Shown here one piece after another: positions 36,076 through 48,590 of a DNA stretch of 64,000 nucleotides; the stretch's first letter is position 1; the number at the start of each line of letters is the position of its first letter. Under the pieces are notes generated by a model that saw only the letters and a list, made by a program, of their open reading frames with translations, was not told the DNA's origin and did not search any database. The stretch comes from Stomorhina lunata (Eukaryota > Arthropoda > Insecta > Diptera > Rhiniidae). The position numbers and the translations under genes were made by a program. The stretch is from contig OW121743.1 in assembly GCA_933228675.1 (NCBI GenBank), forward strand, positions 84,134,759 through 84,198,758. The letters run 5' to 3'.

Positions 36076-38415
36076 TCACTTTTTATAAGAAATTTTTTAA
36101 AAATTTCTAATTTTTATAGGAAATTTTTAAATTTTTACAGAAAATTTTACAAAAATTTCTTATTATTATTTTAAATTCTTCAGAAAACTCTTATTTTTAT
36201 AGGAAATTTAAAAAAAAATGCATATTTTTATAGAAAACTTTTCCAAAATTTTTTATTTTTATAGGAAATTTTTCAAACTTTCCTATTTTTATAGGAAATT
36301 TTTCAAAAATTTCATATTTTTATAGGAAATTTTTCAAAAATTTCCTATTTTTATAGGAAATTTTTCAAAAATTTCCTATTTTTATATGAAATTTTTCAAA
36401 AATTTCCTATTTTTATAGGAAATTTTTCAAAAATTTCAAAAATTTGTTAAAAATTTCGATTTTTATGGCAAATGCTTTGAAAATTTCTAATTTTTGAGAA
36501 AAATTTTTAAAAAATTTAATATTTTTGTAGGAAATTTTTTAAAAATTTCCTAGTTTTATAGGAAATTTTTCAAAATTTTCATATTCTTATAGGAAATTTT
36601 TCGAAAATTTCTTATTTTTATAGGAAATTTTTCAAAATTTCCTATTTTTATAGGAAATTTTTTAAAAATTTCCTATTCTTTATTGGAAATTTTTTCAAAA
36701 TTTCTTAAGAAATTTCTCAAAAATTTCTGATTTTCATAATAAATTTTTCAAAAATTTTTTATTTTTATAGGAAATTTTTCAAAAATTTCTTATTTTTATA
36801 GGAAATTTTTCAAAAATTTCTTATTTTTATAGGAAATTTTTCAAAAAATTCTTATTTTAATACGAATATTTTTCAAACTTTGTTATTTTTATAGGAAATT
36901 TTACAAAAATTTTTTATTCTTTTCGAAAATTTTTTATTTTTATAGGAAATTTTTCAAAACTGTCTTGTTTTTATAGTAAATTTTTCAACAATTTCTTATT
37001 TGTATAGGAAATTTTTTAACAATTCCTTACCTTTAAAGGAAATTTAAAAAAAAATTATTTTTATAGGAAATTTTTTTAAAGTTTCTTGTATAGGAAATTT
37101 CTCAAAAATGTTTTATTTGACAGAAAATTTGTAAAAAATTTCTATTATTTTTTTGGCAAATTTTTTGAAAATTTTTATTTTTATATGAAATTTTTAAAAA
37201 ATTTCTTATTTTTATAGGAAATTTTTCAAAAATTTCAGATTTTTATATGAAATTTTTCAAAAATTTCCTATTTTTATAGGAAATTTTTCAAAAATTTCCT
37301 ATTTTTATAGGAAATTATTCAAAAATTTCTTATTTTTTCAAAATTCTTCTTTAATAAAAATTCCTTACTTTTTTGGAAATTTTTCAAAAATTTCTTAATT
37401 TTATAGGAAATTTTTTAATTTTTATAAGAAATTTTTCAAAAATATCTTATTTTTATAGGAAATTTTTTAAAAACTTCTTATTTTTATAGGAAATTTTTTC
37501 AAAAATTTCTGATTTTTTCAAAATTCTTTCTTAATAAAAATTCCTTATTTTTTTTTTGAAATTTTTCGAAAATTTCTTAATTTTATAGAAATTTTTTCAA
37601 AAATTTCATATTTTTATAGGAAATTTTTCAAAAATGTCTTATTTTTATAAGAAATTTTTAAAAAAATTTCTTATTTTTAATGGCAATTTTTCAAAAATTA
37701 CTTATTTTTATAGGAAATTTTTTAAAAATTTATAATTTTATAGGAAATTTTTCAAAAAATTCTTATTTTTATAGAACATTTTTTAAAAATTTGTATGGGA
37801 AATTTTTCAAAAATTTTGTATTTTTCTAGAAAAATTGTCAAAAATATCTTATTTTTATTAGAATTTTTTAAAAAATTTCTTATTTTGTAGGATAATTTTT
37901 TAAAAATTTCTTATTTTGATATGAAATTTTTGAAAAACTTCTTATTTTTATAGGAAAATTTTCAAAAATTTCTTAATTTTATAGAAAATTTATCAAAAAT
38001 TTCTTATTTTGATTAGAAACTTTTTAAAAATTTCTTATTTTTATAGGAAATTTTGAAAAATTTTCTTATATTTATAGGAAATTTTCAAAAATTTCTTATA
38101 TTAATAGAAATTTTTTTATTTTTACAGGAAATTTGTAAAATTTTTTATGTTAATAGAAAATTTAAAAAAAATTCTTATTTTTATAGGATTTTTTTTTTTT
38201 AATTTCTTATTTTTATAGGATGTTTATCAAAAATTTCTTATTTATTTAGGAAATTTTTCAAAAGTTTCTTAGTTTTAGGACATTTTTCTAAAATTTCTTA
38301 TTTAAATAGGAAATTTTTAAAAAATTTTCTCAGTTTTATAGAAAATTTTAAATAAAAATTTCCCATTTTTATAGGAAATTTTTTTAAAAATGTCTTTTTT
38401 TTTATAGGAAGTAGT
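36076..38415 (-). repeat. Minisatellite array 10 (31-bp unit, TTATTTTTATAGG type)
   Basis: The monomer is AGGAAATTTTTCAAAAATTTC followed by TTATTTTTAT, the exact reverse complement of array 4's monomer. It is highly degenerate, with many indels and substitutions, which suggests age and little recent homogenisation. Confidence 0.94.
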
Positions 38416-39970
38416 GTAGGGCATTATATAGTTGGATTTCTCTACTGTACCCTCTTTCTTGTTTTATTTTTTTATGGTCTTTTATAAATGTTTGACTTTA
38501 ATGTGACATTCTGATGTCGTTGATTTTTGCTAACGTATGCAAAACACGGAAAATATATGTTTTGTATGGAAAATGAGAAAAATAAAAGAAAAACCATCTC
38601 AAACTTTAATATTTGTATGAGGTTTTAGATATTTCAAATACTCATGTCACTCATGGCATGCGTTTCAACACACCAACCCAGTGACCAAATGTTGGAGACA
38701 CACATTTTAAAAGAACTTTAATATTTTCCAATTAAGCCAAAAAAATGCTTTAACATTTATATTCCTTTTAGAAAGATTTCAATTTATTAGCCGAGATTAT
38801 AGTCTCGACACAAAAAGTAACAAAAAGTTCTTACGGAACATTTTATAACTCATGGCAAAAGGGTTTAATAATAGTATTCAATATCTGGAAAAAAAACTAA
38901 AACGTTAAAGATTCGACAAACTTTTTCCTAGGCAGAGTTAAAAGAATTATCCTAGGAAATTTAAAAGCTCATAGCAAATAAGTTAAAGTAACCCATTTCA
39001 TATAAAAGAGAAATTATAAATATTTTTATTTCAATAAAATCATTTCTCTAAATTATGGTCATATGGGTAACAATTTGTCAAATAACTCTGGGTATTTTAT
39101 ATCAATGATTCAAGTTGTTTGCTGTTGTCTGCCTCTAAGAGTGTCTCCTCCGTTGTTTTAATATAGAAAAATATTTTAATAAAGAAAGTTCTGTGTAGAT
39201 GTCGGTTACTCCGATGGCAAAATTCCACTAGCCCTTTCTCCCCTACAACACAATATGGGTACAATTTTTCTATATTACATAGCTCTGCGAAAATATATGT
39301 ATATGTATATGAGAATGTATTTATATGCATTTAAATATTTGTTATTAATTTTTCCAAACATACACAAGCATGGACACACCTACGCATCCATATGAACCCA
39401 TACATACTCAAACATATACCACCAATAAAACTTTCCATTTAACGACAAAATTTCGAAAAAAAAAGGAATGAAAACTTTGAATGAAAATATTGACTTGTTG
39501 TCGCGCAGCATTAACATTTTTTTCTTCTTATTTTCATGCCAAGATTGAAAAACATTTCAATTTCGAAGCCATAAATAATCAATTCAGTCAGTGCCTAATG
39601 AATATTCATAAGAAAACTTTATAAGTTCGCAATCTATACAAAATTGCAAATTGCTTGTGAAGAGATTTTTTGGCGTGATTGGGTAAATGAGGACGAAGGG
39701 GAGTGGAAAAATGTTGAAAATATGTTTTTCGATTTAAAGAGGAGTTTTTGTTTATAAAAGCAGCTTTTTACATAAAAATAAGTTTTGTCATCAATCTAAC
39801 CAGTTTAAAGAAGCTTTCAACAATTACAATATTTTGGGGTAAAATAAATTCTTGGATGAATATAATGGAAAATACACAGCTTTTGGTTAAAGATATTTTG
39901 ATGTTGAGGTTTTGACTAAAAATTGTAATATCATCAATTAAAAAAGCTTTTAAAAAATTATCAGATTCCG
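38416..39970. other. Low-copy spacer, no gene seen
   Basis: Complex AT-rich sequence of about 1.55 kb. A 77-codon minus-strand frame at 39097-39330 ends in TTEETLLEADNSKQLESLI, which looks less biased than the others, but I recognise no family and see no splice or promoter context. Confidence 0.45.
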
Positions 39971-42900
39971 GGAGAAAATACTTTTTAAAAATTTCTTATT
40001 TTTATAGGAAATTTTTCAAAAATTTCTTATATTTATAAGAAATTTTTCAAAAATTTCTTATTTTTATGAGAATTTTTTCAAAAATTTTTCATTTTTATAA
40101 CAAATTTTTCTAAAGTTTCTTATATCTATAGAAAAAAGTTTCCTATAAATATAAGAAATTTTTGAAAAGTTTGTTATAAAAATGAGAAAAAAATTCTTAT
40201 TTTTATGTGAAATTGTTCAAAAATTCCTTATTTTTATGAGAATTAGTTTCAAAAATTTCTCATTTTTATAAACAAGTTTTCAAAAATTCCTTTTACTCAT
40301 AGGAAACTTTTCAAAAATTTCTTATTTTTATAGGAAATTTTTCAAAATTTTCATATCTTTATAGGAAATTTTTCAAAAATTTCTTACTTTTATAGGAAAT
40401 TTTTAAAATTTTTTTTAAAAATTTCTTATTTTTATAGAATATTTTTCAAAAAATATAGGAAATGTTTTAAAAATTTCTTATTTTTTCAGAAAATTTTTCA
40501 AAATTTTTTTTTATTTTTATAGGATTTTTTTTTAAATTTCTTATCTTTATTGGAAATTTTTCAAAAATTATTTATTTCTAAGGAAATTTTTAAAAAATTT
40601 CTTATTTTTAAAAAAATTCTTACTTTTATAGGAAATTTTTTAAAAATGTTTTATTTTCATAGGAAACTGTTCAAAAATTTCTTATTTTGATAAAAAATTG
40701 GTCAAATTTCTTTTTTCTATAGAAAAATTTTCAAAATTTTTTTATTCTTACATGAAAATTTAAAAAAAATTCTTATTTTTATAAGAATATTTTAAAGAAT
40801 TACTTATTTTAATAGGAAAATTTTTAAAAATTTCTTGTTTTTTAGGAAATTTATCAAATTTTTATAGATTTTTTTTTTTTTTTAATATCATATTTTTATG
40901 GGAAATTTTTCCAAAATTTCTTATTTTTATTGGAAATTTCAAAAAATTTCCTTTTCTAAAAGAAATTTTTCAAAAATTCTTATTTCTATAGAAAAATTTT
41001 CAAATATTTCTGATTTTTATAGGAAAATTTATAAAAAATTCTAAAAAACAATTTTTTTTCTAAGAAATTTTTCAAAAACTTCTTATTTTTATAGGAAATT
41101 TTTCAAAAATTTAAAATTTTTTTTTTAATTTCGTGTTTTTATAGTAAATTTTTCAAAAATTTCTTAATTTTAATAGGAAATTTTTTCAAAATTTTTTATT
41201 TCTATAGGAAAATTTTTTATTTCTATAGGAAATTTTTCAAATTTTTTTTATTTTTTCAAAAATTTCTTATTTGTTTAGAAAATTTTTCAAAAGTTTCTTA
41301 TTTTTATAAACAACTTTTAAAAAAAATTTATTTTTATAGGAAATTTTCGAAAATTTCCCATTTTTTTATTAGGAAACTTTTCAAAAACTTTATATTTGTA
41401 TAGAACATTTTTCAAAAATTTCCTTTTTATAAAAGAAATATTTCAAAAATTTCTTATTTTTATAGAAATTTTTTTAAAAATTTATTAATTTTATAGGAAA
41501 TTTTTAAAAATTTTTTTATTTTTATAAGAAATTATTCAAAAATTTCTTATTTTTATATTAATTTTTTTTAAAATTTCTTATTTTAAAGGAATTTCTTTAA
41601 AATTTTCTTATTTTTATAGTAAACTTTCCAAAATTTTTTTATTTTTATAGGAAATTTTTCAAAAATTTCTTATTTTTATGGAAATTTTTCAAAAATTTAC
41701 TATTTTTATAGGAAATTTTTAAAAAACTTACTATTTTTATACGATTTTTTTCAAAAATTTACTATTTTTTATAGGATTTTTTTTCAAAAATTTACTATTT
41801 TTATAGGAAATTTTTCAAAAATTTCCTATTTTTATAGGAAATTTTTTAAAAATTTCCTATTTTTATAGAAAATTTTTCAAAAATTTCCTATTTTTATAGG
41901 AAATTTTTCAAAAATTTCCTATTTTTATAGGAAATTTTTCAAAAATTTCCTATTTTTATAGGAAATTTTTCAAAAATTTCCTATTTTTATAGGAAATTTT
42001 TCAAAAATTTCCTATTTTTATAGGAAATTTTTCAAAAATTTCCTATTTTTATAGGAAATTTTTCAAAAATTTCCTATTTTTATAGGAAATTTTTCAAAAA
42101 TTTCCTATTTTTATAGGAAATTTTTCAAAAATTTCCTATTTTTATAGGAAATTTTTCAAAAATTTCCTATTTTTATAGGAAATTTTTCAAAAATTTCCTA
42201 TTTTTATAGGAAATTTTTCAAAAATTTCCTATTTTTATAGGAAATTTTTCAAAAATTTCCTATTTTTATAGGAAATTTTTCAAAAATTTCCTATTTTTAT
42301 AGGAAATTTTTCAAAAATTTCCTATTTTTATAGGAAATTTTTCAAAAATTTCCTATTTTTATAGGAAATTTTTCAAAAATTTCCTATTTTTATAGGAAAT
42401 TTTTCAAAAATTTCCTATTTTTATAGGAAATTTTTCAAAAATTTCCTATTTTTATAGGAAATTTTTCAAAAATTTCCTATTTTTATAGGAAATTTTTCAA
42501 AAATTTCCTATTTATACAGGAAATTTTTCAAAAATTTCCTATTTTTATAGGAAATTTTTCAAAAATTTCCTATTTTTAAAGGAAATTTTTCAAAAATTTC
42601 CTATTTTTAGAGGAAATTTTTCAAAAATTTCCTATTTTTAGAGGAAATTTTTCAAAAATTTCCTATTTTTAGAGGAAATTTTTCAAAAATTTCCTATTTT
42701 TAGAGGAAATTTTTCAAAAATTTCCTATTTTTAGAGGAAATTTTTCAAAAATTTCCTATTTTTATAGGAAATTTTTCAAAAGTTTCCTATTTTTATAGGA
42801 AAATTTTCAAAAATTTCCTATTTTAATAGGAAATTTTAAAAAAATTTCCTATTTTTATAGGAAATTTTTCAAAAATTTCCTATTTTTATAGGAAATTTTT

Positions 42901-43115
42901 CAAAAATTTCCTAATTTTATAGGAAATTTTTCAAAAATTTCCTAATTTTATAGGAAATTTTTCAAAAATATTGTATTTCTATAGGAAGTTTTTTAAAGAT
43001 GTCTTATTTTTATATTAAATTTTTTAATTTTTTTTAGTTTAATGGAAAATTTTTTAGAAAATTATATTTTTATAATAAATTTAAAAAAAAAATCTTATTT
43101 TTATAGATTTTAAAA
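39971..43115 (-). repeat. Minisatellite array 11 (31-bp unit, with homogeneous core)
   Basis: Same family and orientation as array 10. Monomers from 39971 to about 41790 are degenerate. Those from about 41790 to 42965 are nearly identical (GGAAATTTTTCAAAAATTTCC plus TATTTTTATA), then the array decays again to 43115. Each core unit is a perfect 21-bp dyad followed by CTATTTTTATAG, itself a small dyad. A run of five units with AGAGG in place of ATAGG occupies about 42607-42735. Confidence 0.97.
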
Positions 43116-43830
43116 ATTACAATATTTCAAGTAAAAATTTAAAATAAATTTTTCAATATGTTTTCCCGAAAAACATCTTTCTTTTACTAATTTTCACTTA
43201 AATTTACTTTTAAATGAAAATTTGTCTATTTTAATAACCTTTTGCCCCAGTTGCATGAAACTTCAGCAAAATTCAAAATTTTTCTTGTCAGTTCGTCTGT
43301 CACATTCGCTCAGCTTTTGGAGGAATTTCAAGCAATTTCTTTGTCGTTGGTTGCTGCACTTAAATTTTGCGTAGTTTTTGTTTTTTTCTTCTATTTGGTT
43401 CCATCGTTGCCTTTATTTACTCCAAAATCTATTTTTGAAAACATGGCGCCCTCATGTAAAGTTTCGTTCGAGCTGTTTGATGATGATGATGATGATGAGA
43501 CAACGATAGCAGAAAAATGTAGTAAGATTTCGCATTTGCTAATGTATTTTCTTGGGGTAAATGTAAAAATAAAAGTGTACACAAGATGTGTCCCGTAGAT
43601 GATTTTATTTTAGCAAATTTACATAAAACAAAGCACAAAGTACATACGATGAAGTAGTAGGTAACAGGAAAAGGGGAGCAGAGTTTTAAAGGAAGGAAAT
43701 CTTATATTATTTTATAAGAATATAATCTAATATAATATAATCTTTTAAAGCCTAAACACAACTTCTCTAATATTAACTATTTTCATTCTTCTCACTACTA
43801 CTTCTCTTATAACAATAGTAACGATTTTAT
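43116..43830. other. Low-copy spacer with a short (GAT)n microsatellite
   Basis: Complex sequence with a (GAT)n run at about 43478-43496. A 118-codon plus-strand frame (43242-43598) crosses this run and encodes a hydrophobic stretch followed by six Asp. No known domain is visible and minus-strand frames overlap it. I leave it uncalled, although the region is less biased than its surroundings. Confidence 0.45.
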
Positions 43831-43838
43831 CTCTAGAT

Positions 43839-44011
43839 CAAGGTTGGCCAAATGGAGGGCGTTTCTAGATCAGATTGCTCGATCTTAAAACCAAAATATG
43901 CTCTGAGAATTGAATTTGCTGTATTTTTTGTTATTGTTATATATTGTTATTGTTAGTTTAGTATGAAATTTTATTTTTGAGTTGTTACTCCCTGCCAAAT
44001 GGCCAACCTTG
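43839..44011. mobile_element. hAT-type MITE, 173 bp
   Basis: The ends CAAGGTTGGCCA (43839-43850) and TGGCCAACCTTG (44000-44011) are perfect 12-bp inverted repeats, and similarity continues inward for about another ten bases (AATGGAGGG against TTTGGCAGGG). Both sides carry CTCTAGAT (43831-43838 and 44012-44019), a perfect 8-bp target duplication. Small size, no coding content and an 8-bp duplication fit a miniature hAT element (CAAGG ends are found in some hAT groups). Confidence 0.88.
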
Positions 44012-44019
44012 CTCTAGAT

Positions 44020-44705
44020 CCATATCATTTTTAACATAAACTTTAACATTTCCAACATTGCAGCTACTGGCACGACAAGAAAATGTAAATTGCAAAATAG
44101 TTTCCTTTCAAAATCAAAACATTTTGTTTAACAAATTTTCATTTTTCAAAGACATCCATTGAAAAAATGTGCATTTGTTTTCCTGAAAACAAATATTCTT
44201 CTAGGGATAGATACGAGTACAAGTATAAAATATACTAACATGCAAGATACTTTTTAACAGCAACAAAAACTGCTTTAAAAAGAGACAGACAGACACATGG
44301 AATATTTTCTTTCTATATAAAGTTTATTTTTTGTTCATAAATTACCCCATTTCTTAGAAATTGTTATTACTCCTATACGTTATAGATACTTCTTTCTATG
44401 CACTTCCATCTAAATATGCAAAAATGTTGCAAGAAAAAAGTGAAAAAAAAATCTCGACTCTTGAAAGAACTTCATGCTACTGCTACCTTTCGCTTGAGAT
44501 TTGAATATGGAAATTATTTGGTACTTCAAGAATTGAACAAGTGTTGCCATGTTTTCTTAAGCATACATTTTTCAAGTACATGAATAGACATATTGGTACA
44601 TATAAACATACAAAGAACTGGAGAAAATGAATAAAATGGAAAGTTAAGGGAGTTAAGCGTTAAAAACATATACGAGGTCGATTGTGTAAGGATTTAAAAA
44701 AAAAT
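44020..44705. other. Low-copy spacer, no gene seen
   Basis: Complex AT-rich sequence. A 61-codon frame at 44398-44583 has a lysine-rich start and no recognised domain; it is not called. Confidence 0.5.
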
Positions 44706-46570
44706 GAAGTACACAAAAAATAAAAATTTTATACCAAAAATTTTTCGATAAAAATTTAGTAATGAAAACTTTTTTATAAAAATTTGATACCGAAAATTTT
44801 TCTAGAAAAATTTGATAACGAAAATTTTTTATAAAAATTTCGTACCGAAAATTTTACTAGAAAAATTTGATACCGAAAATTTTCCTATAAAAAATGTATA
44901 TGAAAATTTTTCTATAAAAAATGTATATCAAAAATTTTATAACGAAATTTTTCTATGAAAATTTTTTACCGAAAACGTTTTCAAAAAAAATTGATACCGA
45001 AAATTTTTCTCTAAAAATTTTATACCAAAAATTGTTCTATACAAATTTTATATCGAAAATTTTTCTATAAAAATTATAAGCCGAAAACCTTTCTGTAAAA
45101 ATTTGATACCGAATTTTTTCTTTAAAAATTTGATACCGAAAATTTTTCTATAAAAATTTGATACTGAAAATGTTTCTATAAAAATTTGATACCGAAATTT
45201 TTTCTATAAAAATTTTGTACCAAAAATTTTTCTGTAAAAATTTTATACCGAAAATTTTTCCATAACAATTTTATACCGAAAACTTTTCAATAAAAATTTT
45301 ATCGCGATAATTTTTCTTTTAAATTTTTTATTGAAAATTTTTCTGCAAAAATTTTATACTGAAAATTTTTCTATAAAGAAAATTATCTATAAAGAAAATT
45401 CTTATCCAAAAATTTTATACCGAAAATTTTTCTCTAAAAATTTTAAACCGGCAATTTTGCACATAAAAATTTAATAATGAAAATTTTTCTATAAAAATTT
45501 TATACCGAAAATTTTTCTATAAAATTTTATGCTGAACACTTTTTTACAAAAATTTTACAACGAAAATTTTTCTATAAAAGTTTTATACCCAAAATTTTTC
45601 TATAAAATTTTTCTATAAAGAAAATTCTTATCTAAAATTTTTCTACCGAAAATTTTTCTTTTAAAATTTTATACCGGTAATTTTTCTATAAAAATTGTAT
45701 ACCGAAAGTTTTTTTATAAAAATTTTTTATTGAAAATTTTTCTATAAAATTTTTGTACTGAAAATTTTTCCATAAAAATGTTATACCGGAATTTTTTCTC
45801 TAAAATTTTTATACCGAAAATTTTTCTATAAAAATTTTATACCGAAAATTTTTCTATAAAAATTTTATACCGAAATTTTTTCTATACAAATTTTATACCG
45901 AAAATTTTTCTTTAAAAATTCTATACCGAAAATTTTTCTCCAAAAATTTGATAACGAAAACTTTTCTATAAAAATTAGTTCGGTATCTAATAAAAAATTT
46001 TATATTGAAAATTTTTCTATAAAAATTTTATACAGGAAATTTTTCTATAAAAATTTTATTCCAAAAATATTTTTATAAAAATTTTGTGTCGAAAATTTTT
46101 GTAAAAAAATTTAAACCGAAAATTTTTCGATGAAAATTTGTTATTGAAAATTTTTATTTAAAAACGTTATACCGAAAATTTTTTATAAAAATTTGATACC
46201 GAAAATTTTTCTATAAAAATTTTATACCGTAAATTTTTATGTAAAAATTTTATACAGAAAATTTTTCTATAAAAATTGTATACCGAACATATTTTTATAA
46301 AAATTTTATATCAAAAATTTTTGTCTTAAATTTTTGTACCGAAAATGTTTCTCCAAAAATTTGATACCAAAAATTTTTCTATAAAATTTGTATACCACAA
46401 AATTTTCCAAAAAAAATTTTATACCGAATTTTTTTTTTTTTTTTTTGTAAAAATTTTACATCGAACATTTTTCTCTGAAAATTGTATTCCAAAAATTCTT
46501 CTCTAAAAATTTTATCCGGAAAATTTTTCTTTAAAAATTGTATAACGAAAATTTTGCTCAAAAACTTTTA
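44706..46570 (+). repeat. Minisatellite array 12 (28-bp unit, ATACCG linker)
   Basis: The monomer is GAAAATTTTTCTATAAAAATTTT followed by ATACC, 28 bp in total. It is degenerate throughout, with linker variants ATATCG, ATAACG, GTACC and ATTGA. It is the first of four arrays (12-15) using the ATACCG linker, all in the same orientation. Confidence 0.94.
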
Positions 46571-48590
46571 AAGCTAATTTATATCTGTTCATTGCCTTTT
46601 TCTTATAAGGTTAGGTAACTTTTTAAGGTTAAGTAACTTTTTATTGGTTTTAAGCAAAATATGCAAATATATGCAGATAATTTTTATAATGTTATAAAAC
46701 TAAGAACCTAGCCTTTGCTTACTCATAAATAAAGTTTAAATGAATTTTATTGAAAGAAGTTGTACCTCTTATAAACTCATAGAAATTTTATAATTACACA
46801 TTTATAGCAATTGTCATGCAAAATATATATTTGAGAAGTCAAAATTTAAGCAAATCTTAAATAGGGAAAAATAATGACAGCACTAGCAAAACAATGTATG
46901 TACTTATTAAAAATTATTGAAGCTTTTTTAGAGCTTTTATTTATTAGATTTAAAAAAACAAATAAGGTAAATCCCAGATTTATATATTTTTTTTAGTTTG
47001 TTTTGATGGGTATCATTCAAACATATTCTTTCTACGTTTTTACAACTAAAAGCTACTTAAAATCCTATCATTTCTCAATTTTAAATTGAAAACAATTTAA
47101 AACTTATTTATTGCCATTACTAGAAAAATAGCTAAATAACATTTGCGTTGCACCTGCGACTTGTTTGTTCGCAAACAAATATATTTTTTTAGTACCTATT
47201 TCTTATTTTTTTGCTGAAAAGTATTCCCTTTGATTTCCATTTATTGATTATAGGGAAAAATATTTTGAATTCAGTTACGTTTTCTTTTTTTTGTTTGCTA
47301 TATTTTTTTTAAATTTTTCTCTATCATATGTATTTGCGTGTTCGTTATTATTCAGTCAGGATAAAAAACTGTATATGTTCTGGGGGAAAAAAAAAGGAGA
47401 AAAATAACGAATGAAGGAACAGCTGTTGTAAACTACTTGTGCTGAGTTGAGAATTAATGATGATGATTTCGCATTAACCTTTTTTTGGTGTACTTTTTGT
47501 ATTCCTCCTTTTTTTGGGGGAAACAAATTTGCATAAAATTTTGTTAAAGGAAGTTTTTCAAGGCGACTAACAGAGGGATGAATAAAAAAAAAGAATAATA
47601 TGAAAATAATTTTTTAAGCCTTAAGAAGCTGCCTAATCATATGTAAAAAAAATTAAAAAGAAATCATATTCATGCTTTTTAAATTATGGTTAAGAAAATG
47701 AAAAATTGATTTTTAAAAAAATGAAAATATTTACTAATGGATTAGGGAGAAAACAAATACATAGTCATTCAAAACATTAAGAAATCATGCAATTTTAAAA
47801 ATCTTTAAAGTTTACAAAAGCTTCTAAAATCTGTGCTTTAAAACTAATTAAATTTATTATCTTACTACAATTTTCATAAAATTTAAAACCCAAAATTGGG
47901 TTAAACTTAAAGTTTTAAAAAGTCACTTTTTATACTTTTGTTTACATTTTTCGTTTTACATCTCATTTTCTTTCACGTTATTTTAATATTTACTGATGGT
48001 ATCCTTCAGTTTAACAATTTAAATTAATTATCAAAAATTTTCTTACACGTCATGGAAATTTCAGCGCCTTGTGACATGAATTCAGTTACACACACATACA
48101 ACAAGGCCTTGTCATGTCCTTTCACACGTTTTCTTTTTTTTTTTTTTTTCTTACCAAAACAACAGTATTGTTTTCACTTTTACCAATTTACGCCATTGTA
48201 GAACTGTTAAAGGAAGAAAACCTCATGAATTGGTCGCAACTTGTTGTAACAAGTTAAAGAGAAAGGACAAAAAAATGACATGTAATTTATTAAGAAGAAA
48301 TTGTTGGTAGTTTACATTACATTATATATCATGACATAAAACTGACAACCATTTAAAATTTTAAATCACAAAAAACTGTAAAATTTACTGACATTAACAC
48401 GAACAAGCGAAAGAATGTTAAATTTTATACAAAAGATTTAAAGTTTATAGACTGGCACCCCCTGAAAATTAACTTTCTTCTATTTTAAAGTTATTTTTTG
48501 AAAACACATTTCTAGTCATGAGAAAGCATCAAAAATTCTACAAAATTTTTCCTCCTATAATTTTTATGAAAAAACAAATTTAAAGAAAAT
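46571..48590. other. Low-copy spacer, no gene seen
   Basis: About 2 kb without a convincing open frame. It contains GGTTAGGTAAC and GGTTAAGTAAC near 46610, the dyad-like TTGTTTGTTCGCAAACAAA near 47161 and a T-run near 48133-48150. I see no RNA gene and no paired terminal repeats. Confidence 0.5.

Noticed and set aside
39097..39330. 77-codon minus-strand frame
   Set aside because: The C-terminal part looks less biased, but length, context and motifs do not support a gene.
43242..43598. 118-codon frame with a hydrophobic stretch and an Asp run
   Set aside because: It crosses a (GAT)n microsatellite, overlaps opposite-strand frames and shows no recognisable domain, splice site or promoter. It stays a weak possibility only.
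47161..47180. TTGTTTGTTCGCAAACAAA as a binding-site dyad
   Set aside because: A similar CTTGTTTGCAAACAAA occurs at about 33531, but short AT-rich dyads are expected by chance in such sequence.
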